In this document: positions 1 through 12,396 of the stretch, piece by piece
How positions within the stretch are numbered: the first letter of the stretch is position 1
Layout: every line of letters begins with the position of its first letter
Assembly: GCA_903813345.2 (NCBI GenBank)
Contig: CAIIXF020000005.1
Span: forward strand, 13,519,375-13,583,374
DNA length: 64,000 nt
Reading direction: 5' to 3'
DNA from: Owenia fusiformis
Lineage: Eukaryota > Annelida > Polychaeta > Sabellida > Oweniidae
The notes under the pieces: model-generated
The model's database searches: none
What the model was told of the DNA's origin: nothing
Seen by the model: the letters and a program-made list of their open reading frames with translations, nothing else
Made by a program: the position numbers and the translations under genes

Positions 1-6
1 CCCCAG

Positions 7-753
7 GTATATCCTGAATGACCTCTACATCACAGACTATTGCGTATGGATACAATCGGTCAGCTCAAATAAACTAGAGTCATTTGCAACAAGTCTGGCA
101 GAGGTAGGATGATTTATGAATGATTGTTTCCTCATAGTATTACGTGCAATACAAAATTGTGTAATGATTCGATCAAATGCTTTAATATGTACTTTTCACT
201 TGGTTTTGTAACACTTTGAGAAAAAGTATGATCCCTAGCTTAGTGTTCCTGTAAGTCATGCAAATTTTTTTCAAATTTCAAATTCACCCCTATAATGCCT
301 GGGTCGCATTTGCTCAGATCCATCGGCCGGCGCCTGGCAGATTGAGTGTTTTGCTCAATATTGTATTCAATTTTGTTTTGAACAAAATACTCAATCGGCC
401 GGGCGCTGTAGTGAAAATTGGAGCAAATGTGACCAAGGCATAAAAGAAAACCATTTCACTAGGGAGTTTTGACTTTTTCAAAAAGTGTGCAGCATGACTT
501 TGAACCACATCTGTTCACTTTAAAATTTATATTCCAGGTTGAGGTCAGCAAAGAGGATGTGAACTTTGACCTTGTTGAACTTGAGCAAGCAGCCTCATTG
601 GTTCAATCTGAGGAGAACACAATTGATTCTATGACATCACAAACAGAACAATTGAATATACACACACCTAGCCATACAGGCTCTGGAGACAATACAGAGA
701 ATAGTAAGGCTACCAGCCATGGGCTAGAATCCCCTGGTATTGACTCTAGGTGA
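7..753 (+). CDS. 3' end (last two exons) of an unrecognised protein-coding gene
   Basis: Two exons are readable: 7-103 after a CCCCAG acceptor and ending at GAG|GTAGGA, and 538-753 after TATATTCCAG, ending at TGA. They join in phase 0. The first encodes about 32 residues of mixed polarity ([15 protein letters not shown]...); the second gives 71 residues, acidic and probably helical at first ([19 protein letters not shown]), then a Ser/Thr/Gly/His-rich disordered tail. The upstream part of the gene is outside the window. The tail gives no domain I recognise, so no function is assigned. The joined frame, good splice sites and residue composition support a real gene end. The intron between the exons carries a palindromic MITE at 295-441. 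Confidence 0.6.
295..441. mobile_element. Palindromic MITE, about 147 bp
   Basis: Terminal inverted repeats read ATGCCTGGGTCGCATTTGCTC-like on the left and GAGCAAATGTGACCAAGGCAT on the right, and an inner inverted repeat around CGGCCG/GCGC flanks a short AT-rich centre. It has no coding capacity. The end motif GTCACATTTGCTC recurs at 2335-2504 and 60784-60921, so the three look like one family. It lies in the last intron of the gene at 7-753. Confidence 0.6.
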
Positions 754-1700
754 CATCTGAGATGACAAGTCTGAGACCACAGTGGTGGTCTCCATGACAT
801 CACAGTGGTCTCTATGACATCACAGTGATTTTTATGCCAATATAAACAGCAATAATTTACTGAAATCATAGTATGATAGAGTGCTCAGATATCATTGAAT
901 TTACAATGATTACATCCTGTCAGTACACATATCATTCCAAATATTGTCCAAAAAGCACAGAATATTCAAACATGGACCCAATTTTCCCAAAAAATGAAAT
1001 TGAAGAGTTGTTTTATTTTAAATGTATGAGTTGTCTAGAATTTTAAGGGACAAAATATACTGTCTTCCATGGGTCGGTGTAATCCATTTTAAGGGTTTAT
1101 AGGGGTTTTGGGCTTTGCTTTATAATGTTGCCCTTTGTGTTGCTTTCTCAGAATATGACTTAGGATTACCACAAAAAGAACAAACAATTAATTCCCTTGC
1201 TTATTTTGTACATTTTATTTTGCCCAACGACATGTAAGAATAAGCTATACTGCTAAATCCACAAAATGTACATCTTTTATTTTTATATGTGCTGTACATC
1301 AAAGCATTTTATAGCATATTAGCTATTTTTATTCGCTTAAGGTTAGATGATTTGAAAAATGGAACAATATTCTGAGCAGACTTCAAATATGTAGATACGT
1401 AAACAAAAACTTAAATATGCTGGTGCAATATTTTGCACTCTATACCCAATGACTGAGGGTGACTGAAAGTGAAATAAACACTTAACTAAATCACAAATAC
1501 ATTTATTTTTTGTTATTGTTACTTTACAGAGAACAAAATACATTATGGCTATCATATTTCCACCTTCTTCACTGCACTATATTTCATTTATAAACTATTA
1601 TATACATTTTGTTTTACATTTTTCACCTATATATTATTCATATTAATCCTCTTTAATATTATTCTTTTAATGAGATGTACCTGGTGAGGCTACACATGGG
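754..1700. other. Intergenic / 3' flank, no gene seen
   Basis: Begins with the 3' UTR of the upstream gene, including a short tandem of TGACATCACAGTGGTC-like units around 785-830. The rest is AT-rich with no splice-bounded open frame. Confidence 0.5.
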
Positions 1701-1701
1701 C

Positions 1702-2016
1702 ATAGCCAGGATATAAAATTTAGTGAGGCAAAAGTTGATAGCTGAGGTCAATTTAAGCTAGAGAAGCCGGTAGGCCTATATTACTACCTTTGAAGTTAAT
1801 TTTCACAATTTGAGTGAAACAAATATGTTTCTGCAAAACTTTCGTAATGCCTCAAAACGTTGGTAATGCCTCCTAAATTTGGTAATGCCTCATAACTTTG
1901 GTAATGCCTCAAAACGTTGGTAATGCCTCCTAAATTTGGTAATGCCTCATAACTTTGGTAATGCCTCAAAACTTTGGTAATGCCTCAAAACCTTGTTAAT
2001 GACCCATGCCTGGCTA
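1702..2016. mobile_element. MITE with an internal minisatellite
   Basis: Short terminal inverted repeats ATAGCCAGG (left) and CCTGGCTAT (right) enclose about 315 bp. The centre (about 1831-2000) is a tandem array of roughly seven 19-bp units of the type TTGGTAATGCCTCAAAAC. Related sequences with the words GTAGCCAGA, GAGGCAAAA and ATGCCTCA occur at about 14641-14776, 19334-19510 and 22399-22510, so this is a dispersed family in the window. Confidence 0.5.
1831..2000. repeat. 19-bp tandem minisatellite (TTGGTAATGCCTC...)
   Basis: Consecutive units end in GGTAATGCCTC and differ only in the next few bases (AAAACG, CTAAAT, ATAACT). About seven to eight copies. It lies inside the MITE at 1702-2016. 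Confidence 0.8.
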
Positions 2017-2334
2017 TTTCCATGCATTGCCACAGTACAAGGTTTAACACTATGTTAACATTGTTGAGGCAGATACAACAGCATTATATAAGTGACTATA
2101 ATCTCACTATATTTTGATTCATATTTGTCCTGTTTGCTATTCACACAATATCAGTAAAATCCATTGATGATCGATCTGCAAATTGCAGAATTTTATCAAG
2201 TTCAAGAACATAACATTTTTAAGCCTGTTTAAAGTTGAGAATTTTTAACTCATGGATAGGCATTAAGTTTTTAAGGATATCCATAAAGTTTTTAATTAAT
2301 ATCTTTACAGGCTTGCTGCACTATAACTTGAGCC

Positions 2335-2504
2335 TCAGTCACATTTGCTCTTAATAATGGCGGGTAAATGGCGGAAGTAGCTTTAAAAAATCGATGTGGA
2401 AAATCTACATCGTACTGCTTATCCCTACATTTTATGCTGCATATTTCTCTCGATTTTGGGAAGCTACGACTGCCATACTTTTGCCATAGATCAAACGTGA
2501 CTGA
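2335..2504. mobile_element. Short inverted-repeat element of the CAGTCACATTTGCTC family
   Basis: Left end CTCAGTCACATTTGCTCTT; right end ATAGATCAAACGTGACTGA, which is the inverted match. The interior includes a TTTCTCTCG...TTTTGGGAAG block also present in the copy at 60784-60921. No coding capacity. Confidence 0.5.
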
Positions 2505-3013
2505 AGCATAATAATCGAAAAAACAAAACCATGGACAAGTCTATACATAGACCATTATCCATCACTGGAATATATATTTTAGAGTTTGATGCTCAAACAT
2601 GAAAGAACAGTTCATCATGTGATCTTCTTTTAGTGTTACATCAATTTTTGAAAAAGAAAACAAATTCAGCTTCGTTTTAAAGACAAAGATACCATACACA
2701 ATTTAAGGGGCAAGGTTTTAGCATTCTAATTTTAGCGCAAAGATGAAACAATTTTATTATTATTAATCAAGCGTCCCATAGCCTGAGTGGCCATGTGATG
2801 ACTATACCCCTGTGTGAAATATACAAATTAAATATTTATCAAAATTAAACTAACTTAGTTCATTTTATATTTTGAGCTTTTCAAAAACTAATATTAAAAT
2901 GTTCTAGACAATCAGGACAAGATTCACGAACATTTTCAACTAACACACTGTCTGTGTATATACTTAAATTTTCCAATCTCGCTTCTCACTCCACCAAGGC
3001 ACCTTGGAATGTT

Positions 3014-6000
3014 TTATTTCCTTGCTTCTCCCAAGATCCTCAGGATGTATAGGAACAGGTTAATAATATCCAAATATAGATTGATCGAAGCGAGAATATA
3101 TTCCTCTGGGGATAATTTATGCATCAGCATGTGTGTGTCGAAGATTATGAAGAGAGAGAATACCAAAGCACCACCGAAAGCTATCGCACGGTCCAAGAAT
3201 GGGCTCATGAAGAAGAACTGGAAAATATCAAAGTTTATGATTAAGAGACATATCAATAATGCTACATACTACATATGTAAATCAATGACTAAGGACTCAA
3301 TGAAACCTAAATGAAATAGTTATCAATTTTATTCAATACATTCTCATCCAACACATACTAATTTAATGCATTAAATATTCATTCAATATATACTTATTCA
3401 CTACATGATTCAACACACTCTCATTCAATACATTATCGTTCGATACATAATCATCTAATATAATAATATAATGTAGTCATTCACTACATATGATTCAATA
3501 CATTATCATTCTATACATATTCAGTCAATATATACTCATTCACTACATATGATTCAACACACTCTCATTCAATACATTATCATTCAATATATACTCATTC
3601 ACTACATATGATTCAACACACTCTCATTCAATACATTATCGTTCAATACATATTCATCTAATATGATAATATAATCTAGTCATTCACTACATATGATTCA
3701 CTACATATGATTCAATACATTATCATTCAATACATATTCACTCAATATATACTCATTCACTTCACATGATTCAATACAACCTCATTTAATACATACCTGC
3801 AAGAATCCTGACAGGATAAGAATCCAGAGGCAAGCAAACAATCTGCAGATAAACAAAAATATTCCAATACAGCAATTATCACTAGTACAGGGTGTCAAAT
3901 GGCGTTGTGCCCCCCTTCCATAGCATGAACTTAGAAAGGTACCTACACATTATGTATGTCATTGGAAAGAGCATTCAATTCTGGATAAAATAAACCCTAG
4001 ATGACCTAGGTCAGATATTACTACATAGTGTCACATGCATTTGAAATGTACTAGTGTAGTGCTCTATTTCATTGATTTTTGAGAAGTGGCTGACTGTAAA
4101 GTGTAGTGCCTTATTTTATTTATTTAGACTAAAGCTAGTTCACAGTTGAAATAAAGGTGACAAAACAACTTTTTGATGATGATAATCAGCAATATAGAGA
4201 CAGAATAAGGTGTATTGCATATAGAGAATGAGGGTGCTAGTTTCATTACGAAGTATTAAAATCTCTTGAGAAAGACACAGCCCTTTCCCATCCCCCTTTA
4301 GCTTCATATCCGGCTAATTTGGCAGCAGTTAAGGCTGCCCAAGGGGGTCATACTCACTTTTAAAAGTAAGTTGAAAATATATCTTATTTTCCATCATGCA
4401 TCTTCATCTTTTCACATGTTAACAACAATTAAATGCTTTTTCCAATGGTATATGGTATATGTGTGTATCTTTCCTAGTTTATGCCATGGAAGGGGGGCAC
4501 AACACCGTTTGACACCCTGTATATACAATTTATGAAATACAAATATTGAATTCTGTGGAGTTGAATATCTGTATATATTTCTGAAGGTGTATTCACCGTG
4601 GCGAGGTGAATACAATCCTAAAGAAATATATACAGATATTAAATGATCACAGAATTCAATATTTGTTTTATTATTTCCTCATTAAAGTAGCACACAATAT
4701 TAAAGTTAGAAGTATACAATATTGTTATGATATGAAGTTTAGTTTCAACGTATTTCTAAATGTTTGCCAATATTCCGTTATAAATCACGATCTCTGTCAC
4801 ACCATAATATATAAAAATTAGATTTAGATCTTCCATGTTAAAGTCCATAGTCTTCGTACTTTTAATAGTTGACATTTTGAATACATTTATAAAATCTTTA
4901 TCCTGTGTTTGTTATACAGTATTGAACCTTTTATTAGAATGACTGCCTGATACAACTTCACTGTCTGTCATATTGGATGAAAATACTTTTTACTAAATTC
5001 CCGGGAATTAAGTGATGTGACGTCATTTTAATTGAATATATAGTGGTATTCACTAAAAATGACGTCACTGCCGGTGAATACACTCTTCACACATTTTCTA
5101 AGCAGGGAGATATGGAATACCTCTATATATTTTTATTCACATGGTATCTAACTGACCAATGAGAGAATGAGTATCACTGCATGGAAATAATAATATAAGT
5201 TATTGAATGATTTTAAGTGCAATACAGGATATACTCTGCTCCAGAATTCCGTATTGGAACGAGATGAAGTCTAGTGCCAATACAGAATATCGAGAGCAGA
5301 ATATATCCTGTGTTGCATTTCAAATCATTCTATAATGTTTTTAACGTGTGATCCTCTGTATTGCTACTGAGAATGTCCCCTCCGTACCAATATTTTCTGT
5401 ATTGCAACGGAGATGATCAATGGGGACAATCTCAGTAGCAATACAGATCGGTACAGCACAAGAACTGACCAATCAGAAGGCTTCATTTTACAAAGCATAC
5501 GATAATATAAGTTATTGAATGATTTGAAGTACAATAGAGGATATATTCTGCTCGAGAAATTCTGTATTGGAACGAGAGGAGATGATCAATATAGACAATT
5601 TCAGTAGCAATACAAATTGGTACAGCACAAGAACTGACCAATCAGGGGCCGTCATTTTACAGATCATACGATAATAATATATATAATGAGTGATAATTGT
5701 AGAATGCAATACAGTGTTATAAATTTCTAGCTGGGCTGACAAAAGAAATATTCAAAACTGATCAAAATACCCAAAATATCAAAATTATCAACTGAATGAG
5801 TACTGGGAAAAGGTAATATAATTTTCATGTTCTTATTATTTTATATACAAATTATATGGTCGCAATACCTGGGTGCTTATCATTAATATATCCCTCGTTT
5901 GCAGATTAAACACTGACAGTTTACAAGAAAACACTAAACATACCCTGCTCCAATAGAGCTAAAATCTCTTTTGCTTTGTAGAGTGTAAATAGTCAAAGCC

Positions 6001-9000
6001 ACTGTTACACCAGTTGTAAGAGCAAATGCTTCGATCACAACCTGTACATCATAGAATGTCACGATGACACCCACTGTGTAGGCCTCAACTACAGTCTGAA
6101 ATGAAATTGAACACTGACTCTATATTGACTAGACATCTATGATATAAAGGGTGGCATCAAAATATCAATGTGTGATAAGACACTAAATAAATTTAGTTTT
6201 CCTAAACATATAAATGAGTCGCTACCTTCTAGGGATGTCACGGGACAAAAATATTTTGGGACGTGATGGGAATTATCCATTTAGGGATGGGACGGGACAT
6301 AACCAATAAAATAGTTAATAAGGGGAGGCATCAAAAGTTTGATGTCGGATAGAAAACTAAATAAATCTAGTTAGGGGGGGAGGGGGTTCAAACCCATTTC
6401 AGTTTGCTATTCGACAAATTTCAACATTTCAAATTTTTGGCAATTTTGACTCAAAATGCCTTGGAATGGTTTAAAAATAAAGATTTTACCTGAATTTTCG
6501 TTTATTATAATCACTTATAGTAATTGCCACTAGATGGCATTTACACATGAACGTAATCCGGCAGATAAGTTGCAAAAACGAAAGTAAATTCTAGTTTAGA
6601 TCATATTTGTCGAGCATTTGGGAAGTTTTAGGGTCATATACAGGAGAAATAGTACATCCTGAACATGGACCAAATTCTTCAGTACACAAGGATTGTCCCG
6701 TCCTGTACCCTCCTGAGACCAAAGTCCTGAGGGACAGGACAATATCGAGAAACAGTGACATCCCTACTACCTACGCCATTCAAATACTTACAGTAGAACA
6801 TAACAGATTGATAGAACATTTATGACCATGGAAATTACAAAGGAAATAAAAGTGAGAAGAGCAATGGTGTGTCTTTAAAACTCATATTTTATTTCTTGGG
6901 ACAGACAAGGTCAAAACTAATTTTATTTAACTTCCTATCAGACATTTATACTTTGAAGCCACCTCTAAATATGACGATTTATTAAACAACACAGATGTTA
7001 TAGTTGTCATTATGCTACAATTCATTTCCAATGTTCCAGATTACAAAAAAAATTAAGAGAACATGTGAAGTTTCCAAACTAAAACTGATGTTATCTTCAC
7101 ACATCAGACCTACATTTTAGGCCACCAAATACTTGTGCACCTTCAATAGGTATGCAGTTTTACTAAAATATCAATTGACTATTCAGTTATTCCTCACGAG
7201 TCAGATATATAGATGATATAAATAAAACGTTTTAAGACACCAATACATGTACTTACAAATGCTGCCAATAGATAGAAGTTTGTTGGTGTCTCATGTCGCT
7301 TCCACATCAAAGCAAATATAAGGCCTAGACTTCCAAATGCAGCAATACCCATCAACCAGTTACTGGAATATTTAATACAAAACGTTGGATAAAAGAGCCT
7401 GGGAAAATTCTATGGAAATTGTTTGAAAAAACAGAAAAAATTGTTATTTTGTAAACTTAGAGCTCAATCCCCCAAGAATAATTTTTCAAGTTTACCAAAA
7501 CTATTATATTTTGCTGAACCTATGGTTTTGTGGCTATCTCTTGAAACATAGTCATTGCTTGTTTAGCTTTTAATTACAATAAGATATAATAAAGGTCACT
7601 TTATAGATTGAGGAGATGGTATTTGATCAAAGTCAGTTTTTTACGAGAGCTACTGAGCCCTGTGTGTGACTTGTGAGAAAAAATCAAAATGTTTTATGCC
7701 TGGGACACAACTGTATTTCGGAGTACTTACTTTTCTCTGACAAATCCTTTGATTGGGTCAACTGTCATAAACAGCGCTCCGACGATAGTTGTCAACACGA
7801 GCTGGGTAGTAAGAATTCCATACACCTTCCGCAAAAATCCTGGAATCAATCACAGATCATTGATTAAACATAGAGTGGCATGAAAGAATTGGTTTTTCAG
7901 CACATAGCGTAATTGAACTCTATACTAGAAAATGGTTTGCTTGTTGCATGGGCTTTCAAGAGACCTTTCCTCTTGAAAGACCATTCTTGAAATGAGTAGT
8001 CATTTGGCACTTAAGGGATGTTTAATATTATTCTATTCATAAACAGCAAGAATTTGAAGAAAGTGAAAGCACAAGTAAAATCTGGTGAATGAACATGTAT
8101 TATTGGCTATATTACTTAGGAAAGGCCAGAATAGTGATACACCATTCGATAGAAAGAAGGTAAACCCTGGATACAGACACTGATGGTCATTAACAGAACT
8201 TTCGCGAATTCGTAATTTTATGAAATTCATAGATATTTGAAAAGTTACGAATGACTTACGAATTCGTAAAGTTACGAATTGGCCTTTAACAGAACACTTT
8301 CGTAAGTCATTCATAAGTTTTATCGTTCGTTAATGAATTTCAAATTGTGACGTCATCCTATATCATTATTTAGCACAAATAGAAATATGATGTAATTTGA
8401 TATCATTGTGCGCTGTTATTAAACCTGTGTCCGCGATTTCAAAGATTCCCAGCTCAGGAATATATTTGCTTATCATGTAAGAATGGGTGGATATTTTAGC
8501 TTGAAATTTAGCATGCATATAAAGAACAATTTATTTCTGCCAACCTGTATACCTTACATAAGAACTGGATAAGAAATATGCCATTCGCAAAGTTATGAAA
8601 GGGTCTGAGGTGCTATTAAAGTTACGAACGAAAGCATACGTGACATCATTTTTTCGTAACTTTGCGAATCGTTCGTAACTTTACGAAAGTTCTGTTAATG
8701 CACATTTACCAAATTCGTAAAATTAACAATTGACTTGCGAATTCATAACTTTGCAAAAGTTCTGTTAATGATCCCCAGTTTACTTTTAATTTAATTTAAA
8801 ACAAAAATACATCTTGATTCGTAAAAAAAACGAATTCCAGGTTAAGTAATACTTTAACCCATATTTTGGTAATGGCACAGTGCCGCTGTGACTGCTACGC
8901 GGAGAAGCCCCACTTGAGTACAATCCAATAGACCGAATATACAGTGGGGAACATAAAGAATTACAAAAGCTATGAAAATTACATGCTGTCGCACATGTAA

Positions 9001-10132
9001 TTGAGAATTATTTTGCAGCTTGGGAGAGTTTGAGACACGAAACTTAGAATTTAGCTCATTGTGACAACTTTTGATGGTTGAGTTTTATTGGTCCACACTT
9101 TAATATTCAGACGAAGGATTCAGTCTACCACTTGAGTACTATTTTTTTTATGGCCTGAGTTCGTCGCTATAATGCTAAATATAAGAGTAAGCTGACGTTT
9201 GGGAGTCTGACTTATCTTCTAAAGGTTAGAACCTGAATCTTAATGAAACCATATCACCTTTGTTGCGTCGATGATGATGCATAAACACAGCATTTGATAG
9301 AAGTTAGTGTAAATGCTTTTCCGACTTTTTCATTTTTCATCAATGTTGACTTCCGGGAAGGCGTTGTAGTTATCACGAAATAACGCATTGACCCTTGAAC
9401 TTTACTTTGTTGATGTGTCAACCAAGCATGTCTGGTGTGAAAATTAAAAGAATATTAAGCAATGTTCTACATCCGCCAAGCTAAGTGAAGTAGCCAATAT
9501 TTAAAATTACCAATTTCAAGTGAAGTACGCAACGAACTAAACTGCGTGATCTGCACTCCCACTATTGGTCTGAACGAAATGCTAAGTAGAAATATGAGCC
9601 GTCTGCTGTATTAGTCGATTAATAGAGTAAGACCTGTTGGTGATGCTTTATAATTTAGACCAAAACATTGGAGAACAAACGAACCTGTAAATCGTGAAAA
9701 CAACGAACAAATATTCGGTTTTCACATATGTTCGGTAATTTTTCGTATTGAAACTTCCGGAACTTACAAGGAAATCATTCATTTTCACGGTCAATGATTT
9801 ACTTCTTGGATGTTGTGGCAAATGCTCCATGGTTGACGGAACAAATGTGATATGGTTTCATTAAGATTCGGGTTCTAACCTTTAGAAGGTAAGTCAGACT
9901 CCCAAACGTCAGCTAACTCTTATGTTTAGCATGTTAGCGACGAACTCAGGCCATGAAAAAAATAGTAATGGCCTTGAACATTTACATTATTTACTATTAA
10001 CCTACCCATACGAACGTAAACGTGAGATGTGGCGACATTGGAACCATACATAAAGTCATCTACTATTGAATGCTCCTCCTTCGCTTGCTTATGTGCCGTT
10101 TCACCAGTCTCAGGAAAAAGTGATGTGGCCAT
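3014..10132 (-). CDS. TMBIM4: TMBIM4 / protein lifeguard 4 (Bax-inhibitor-1 family membrane protein), complete
   Basis: Six exons on the minus strand: 10006-10132, 7731-7839, 7257-7362, 5944-6095, 3797-3842 and 3014-3217, giving 247 residues (vertebrate LFG4 about 238). All introns have GT-AG borders and phases agree. The start is the ATG at 10132, after which the N-terminus leads to [20 protein letters not shown], the family signature. Seven hydrophobic segments follow. The C-terminal block contains [15 protein letters not shown] and [14 protein letters not shown]; Asp207 and Asp230 match the paired acidic residues proposed as the pH/Ca2+-sensing site of this family. LFG4 proteins sit in Golgi/ER membranes and modulate Ca2+ release and apoptosis (family knowledge). 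An AATAAA (3018-3013) overlaps the stop codon. Introns are loaded with MITEs. Confidence 0.95.
3321..3790. repeat. Degenerate minisatellite based on ATTCAATACATT / CATTCACTACATATG
   Basis: About 470 bp of tandem, variable 12-bp words (CATTCAATACATT, CATTCACTACATATGATT, CACTCTCATT) organised into a longer period of roughly 115 bp that repeats the order of the words. It fills most of the last intron of TMBIM4. Confidence 0.8.
3886..4521. mobile_element. Non-autonomous Tc1/mariner-like element, about 636 bp
   Basis: Terminal inverted repeats of about 40 bp: left TACAGGGTGTCAAATGGCG, right CGTTTGACACCCTGTA, both followed inward by a G/C-run block matching in inverted orientation (TGCCCCCCTTCCAT). 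The TA at each edge fits a TA target duplication typical of Tc1/mariner. No transposase frame remains. It sits in the intron between TMBIM4 exons 4 and 5. Confidence 0.7.
4540..4665. repeat. Inverted repeat with about 55-bp arms
   Basis: Left arm CAAATATTGAATTCTGTG...ATATCTGTATATATTTCT...GTATTCACC and right arm its reverse complement, around a short GTGGC-containing loop. Probably a small foldback/MITE; a related GGTGAATAC word occurs near 5074. Confidence 0.75.
5100..5740. repeat. Cluster of interleaved inverted and direct repeats
   Basis: Blocks such as ATAATATAAGTTATTGAATGA (seen near 5191 and 5503), GCAATACAGGATATACTCTG with its inverse AGCAGAATATATCCTGTG, and GTAGCAATACAGATCGGTAC with its inverse recur in both orientations. 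The whole looks like two partial copies of one palindromic element. It lies in a TMBIM4 intron. Confidence 0.65.
6230..6766. mobile_element. hAT-type MITE, 537 bp, with 8-bp target duplication
   Basis: Ends TAGGGATGTCACGGGAC (left) and GTGACATCCCTA (right) form the inverted repeat typical of hAT elements. The flanks CTACCTTC (6222-6229) and CTACCTAC (6767-6774) agree in seven of eight positions, as expected of an aged 8-bp duplication. No transposase frame. Sits between TMBIM4 exons 3 and 4. Confidence 0.75.
8187..8771. mobile_element. Palindrome-rich MITE, about 585 bp (TCATTAACAGAACTTT ends)
   Basis: Left end TCATTAACAGAACTTTCGCG, right end GCAAAAGTTCTGTTAATGA. Inside, words such as TTACGAATTCGTAA, CGTAACTTTGCGAA and AGTTCTGTTAATG recur in both orientations, so the element folds on itself several times. 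No coding capacity. In TMBIM4 intron 1. Confidence 0.65.
9137..9967. mobile_element. Non-autonomous DNA transposon with about 115-bp terminal inverted repeats
   Basis: The left end (TACTATTTTTTTTATGGCC) and right end (GGCCATGAAAAAAATAGTA) continue inward as an imperfect inverted repeat of about 115 bp, through the words GACGTTTGGGAGTCTGACTT, AGGTTAGAACC and AATGAAACCATATCAC. Total 831 bp. No convincing transposase frame inside. Located in TMBIM4 intron 1, close to exon 1. Confidence 0.7.
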
Positions 10133-10213
10133 CTTGAAAACTCTGAAAATGATAAAATATTGAAACTGGTTATTCGATATTTTGTTGCTTACAATAAATA
10201 AACCTGTATCCAT

Positions 10214-12050
10214 TTATGATAATACGAATGTTCGTCTTTAGAAGTATATGTAAATAGCACGTTAATGCTTGCGATAGAGTGATGGTGACACAAACGAGCA
10301 AATTATCTCCAAATTCAGAAAATCGTACCTGTTTTTAGCCGAATTACTATGTTTTTGTGGAATTGCAATGCCCATCCACTCCAGAATATATTTCTTCTTA
10401 AACTGCTTTTCTCACAAAGTATTCCAAAAGTTAATGGTGAATTATTAATTCCAACTAATTTAAATGTATTAGTTATTCATATATACGAGGTTCGAACGCT
10501 TCTAATCAAGGAAAAGGTTGTATCAATGCGGATGAATATAATGTAGTTCCGTGATTCATGGTCAGTTACGGGGATTCCCCTTTACACAGTTATTGGGACG
10601 GGTCATTTTTTATTCGATCACTTTCACTTTCACTTTCACTTTCTCTTTGTTCAAACAAAAAGCTTTTTTGAGCTGACCATGGTTGAACTTGAGTATGCAA
10701 TACTTTGTCTCGGATTAAATAGGTATATGATGTTCATCGAGTTTAATTTTCTTTTTTTCGAAATGTATCAAATGTAACAAAATATGGGATTATTCTTTGG
10801 GTGAAAAATTATTTATGTTAAAAAGTGTTGAACTGACAAGACAGGATAGAAAGTGTAAAATGTTTCAAGCAATCTGTGCAAATAGCATTTGCTTATCTTC
10901 CAACCCTAAATTTATTATCTCAAAAAAGATTTGAGATATTTGATCAAATATAGAAGTTTTGCAGAGATATGACTATAAAATGAAAAAAATAGTAATACAT
11001 ACAATTGTTGCCAGTGAAACTATTATAATGAAATGAAATCTGACTCAGAACTCTAGACATTTGACGAAAATTGGCACAATAACAAGGAATATGCTATGAT
11101 AAGGGTTTGTGCCTAAAACATTATTCAATTTGCTAAGTATATTTGAACAAATAATTGTGTACATCTAATTGTATATATAAATTAATGCACAAAATGATTT
11201 AGGGTTAAACATTTTTATTTTTATAACTTTGTGTAGTAAATCAACATAAAATACATACATATATGAATGGTAATTTATGCAATCATTTTGAAATCATGTA
11301 ACAATACCTGTTACATTATGGCATATGATAAATCAATGTACAAGAATAGTTCATAATGAACATACCAATCCATGTTTTATAAAAAGTCACTCTAATTTTC
11401 CCTGAATTGTATTTTCTCAATAAGCTACATAACAATGAAATAAACAATAAATTAAATCAGGTATAAAAAATTTAGGCATTTGGCTTTTCTATAAGTCTGC
11501 CTAATTTTTTAAAGTAATCTTGCTAATTGGAAATGTCTGTATTTTTACATAATACAAGGGGCATCAGGGGAGGATCATTAAAATTGGATTATTAAATTTT
11601 TTTCCGAAAAATGTTACACAAGTAGCTAATACCTTCACTAAACAATTAAAATAATAATCAAAAATAAAATAATCTTGATAATTTTTTGCCACTTGAGTTC
11701 GAGGATATTTGTCATTTGAATACAACATAAAATGTAAACATGGGCTACGAACAATCTTCTCTTGCTTCATGTCCCCCTTATGAACTGTTTCCCTCACGGG
11801 GGAGGGAGTCTAGGACAATTTGAAAAAATTCAACATGAATTCACAAAATTTGTCCAAAACCAAGAGAAATCTGTAATACTGTATATACATCAATCAGAAA
11901 ATATGTTGTTGAAAATTCTTTCCAAATATATAATGGGAATCATCAAAATATAAAGAAGCGACTCCATTCTAAAGTACATGCAGTGGCAGATCCAGGAGCT
12001 AACAAGGTGCAGGGCCCAGATTTCCGCGGAAAAAAATTTGAAAAATATTT
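10214..12050. other. Upstream region of TMBIM4 and intergenic DNA, no gene seen
   Basis: The likely TMBIM4 promoter lies here. A TTTCAC microsatellite (about 10618-10644) is the only notable feature. The remainder is AT-rich with no splice-bounded frames on either strand. Confidence 0.4.
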
Positions 12051-12396
12051 TCTTTATTTTATTTACATCAATATTTGTATGTAATGGTTCAACTATGTGT
12101 ACAGTATAGGCAATATTGTACATGAAGGTGCAACTCCATGTCTATATGCAACATTTAATATAAAGGTGCAGCTACATTTACATCAATATTGTGCAACTAC
12201 TGTACATGTGTATTTGCAATATTGTATATATGAAGGTGCAACTACATTTACCTCAATATTGTATGTAATGATTCAAATAGTAAAGGCAACATTTTGCAAC
12301 TTCATGGGTACATGCAATATTGTAAATAAAGGTGCAATTATATTTATATCAATATTGTACATATGCATATTTATACTGTATATATAATGGTTCAAC

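Noticed and set aside
3009-3314. 101-residue plus-strand open frame
   Set aside because: It is the antisense shadow of the last TMBIM4 exon.
9648-9830. 60-residue minus frame as a transposase fragment
   Set aside because: No transposase motif; it is just the interior of the non-autonomous element at 9137-9967.
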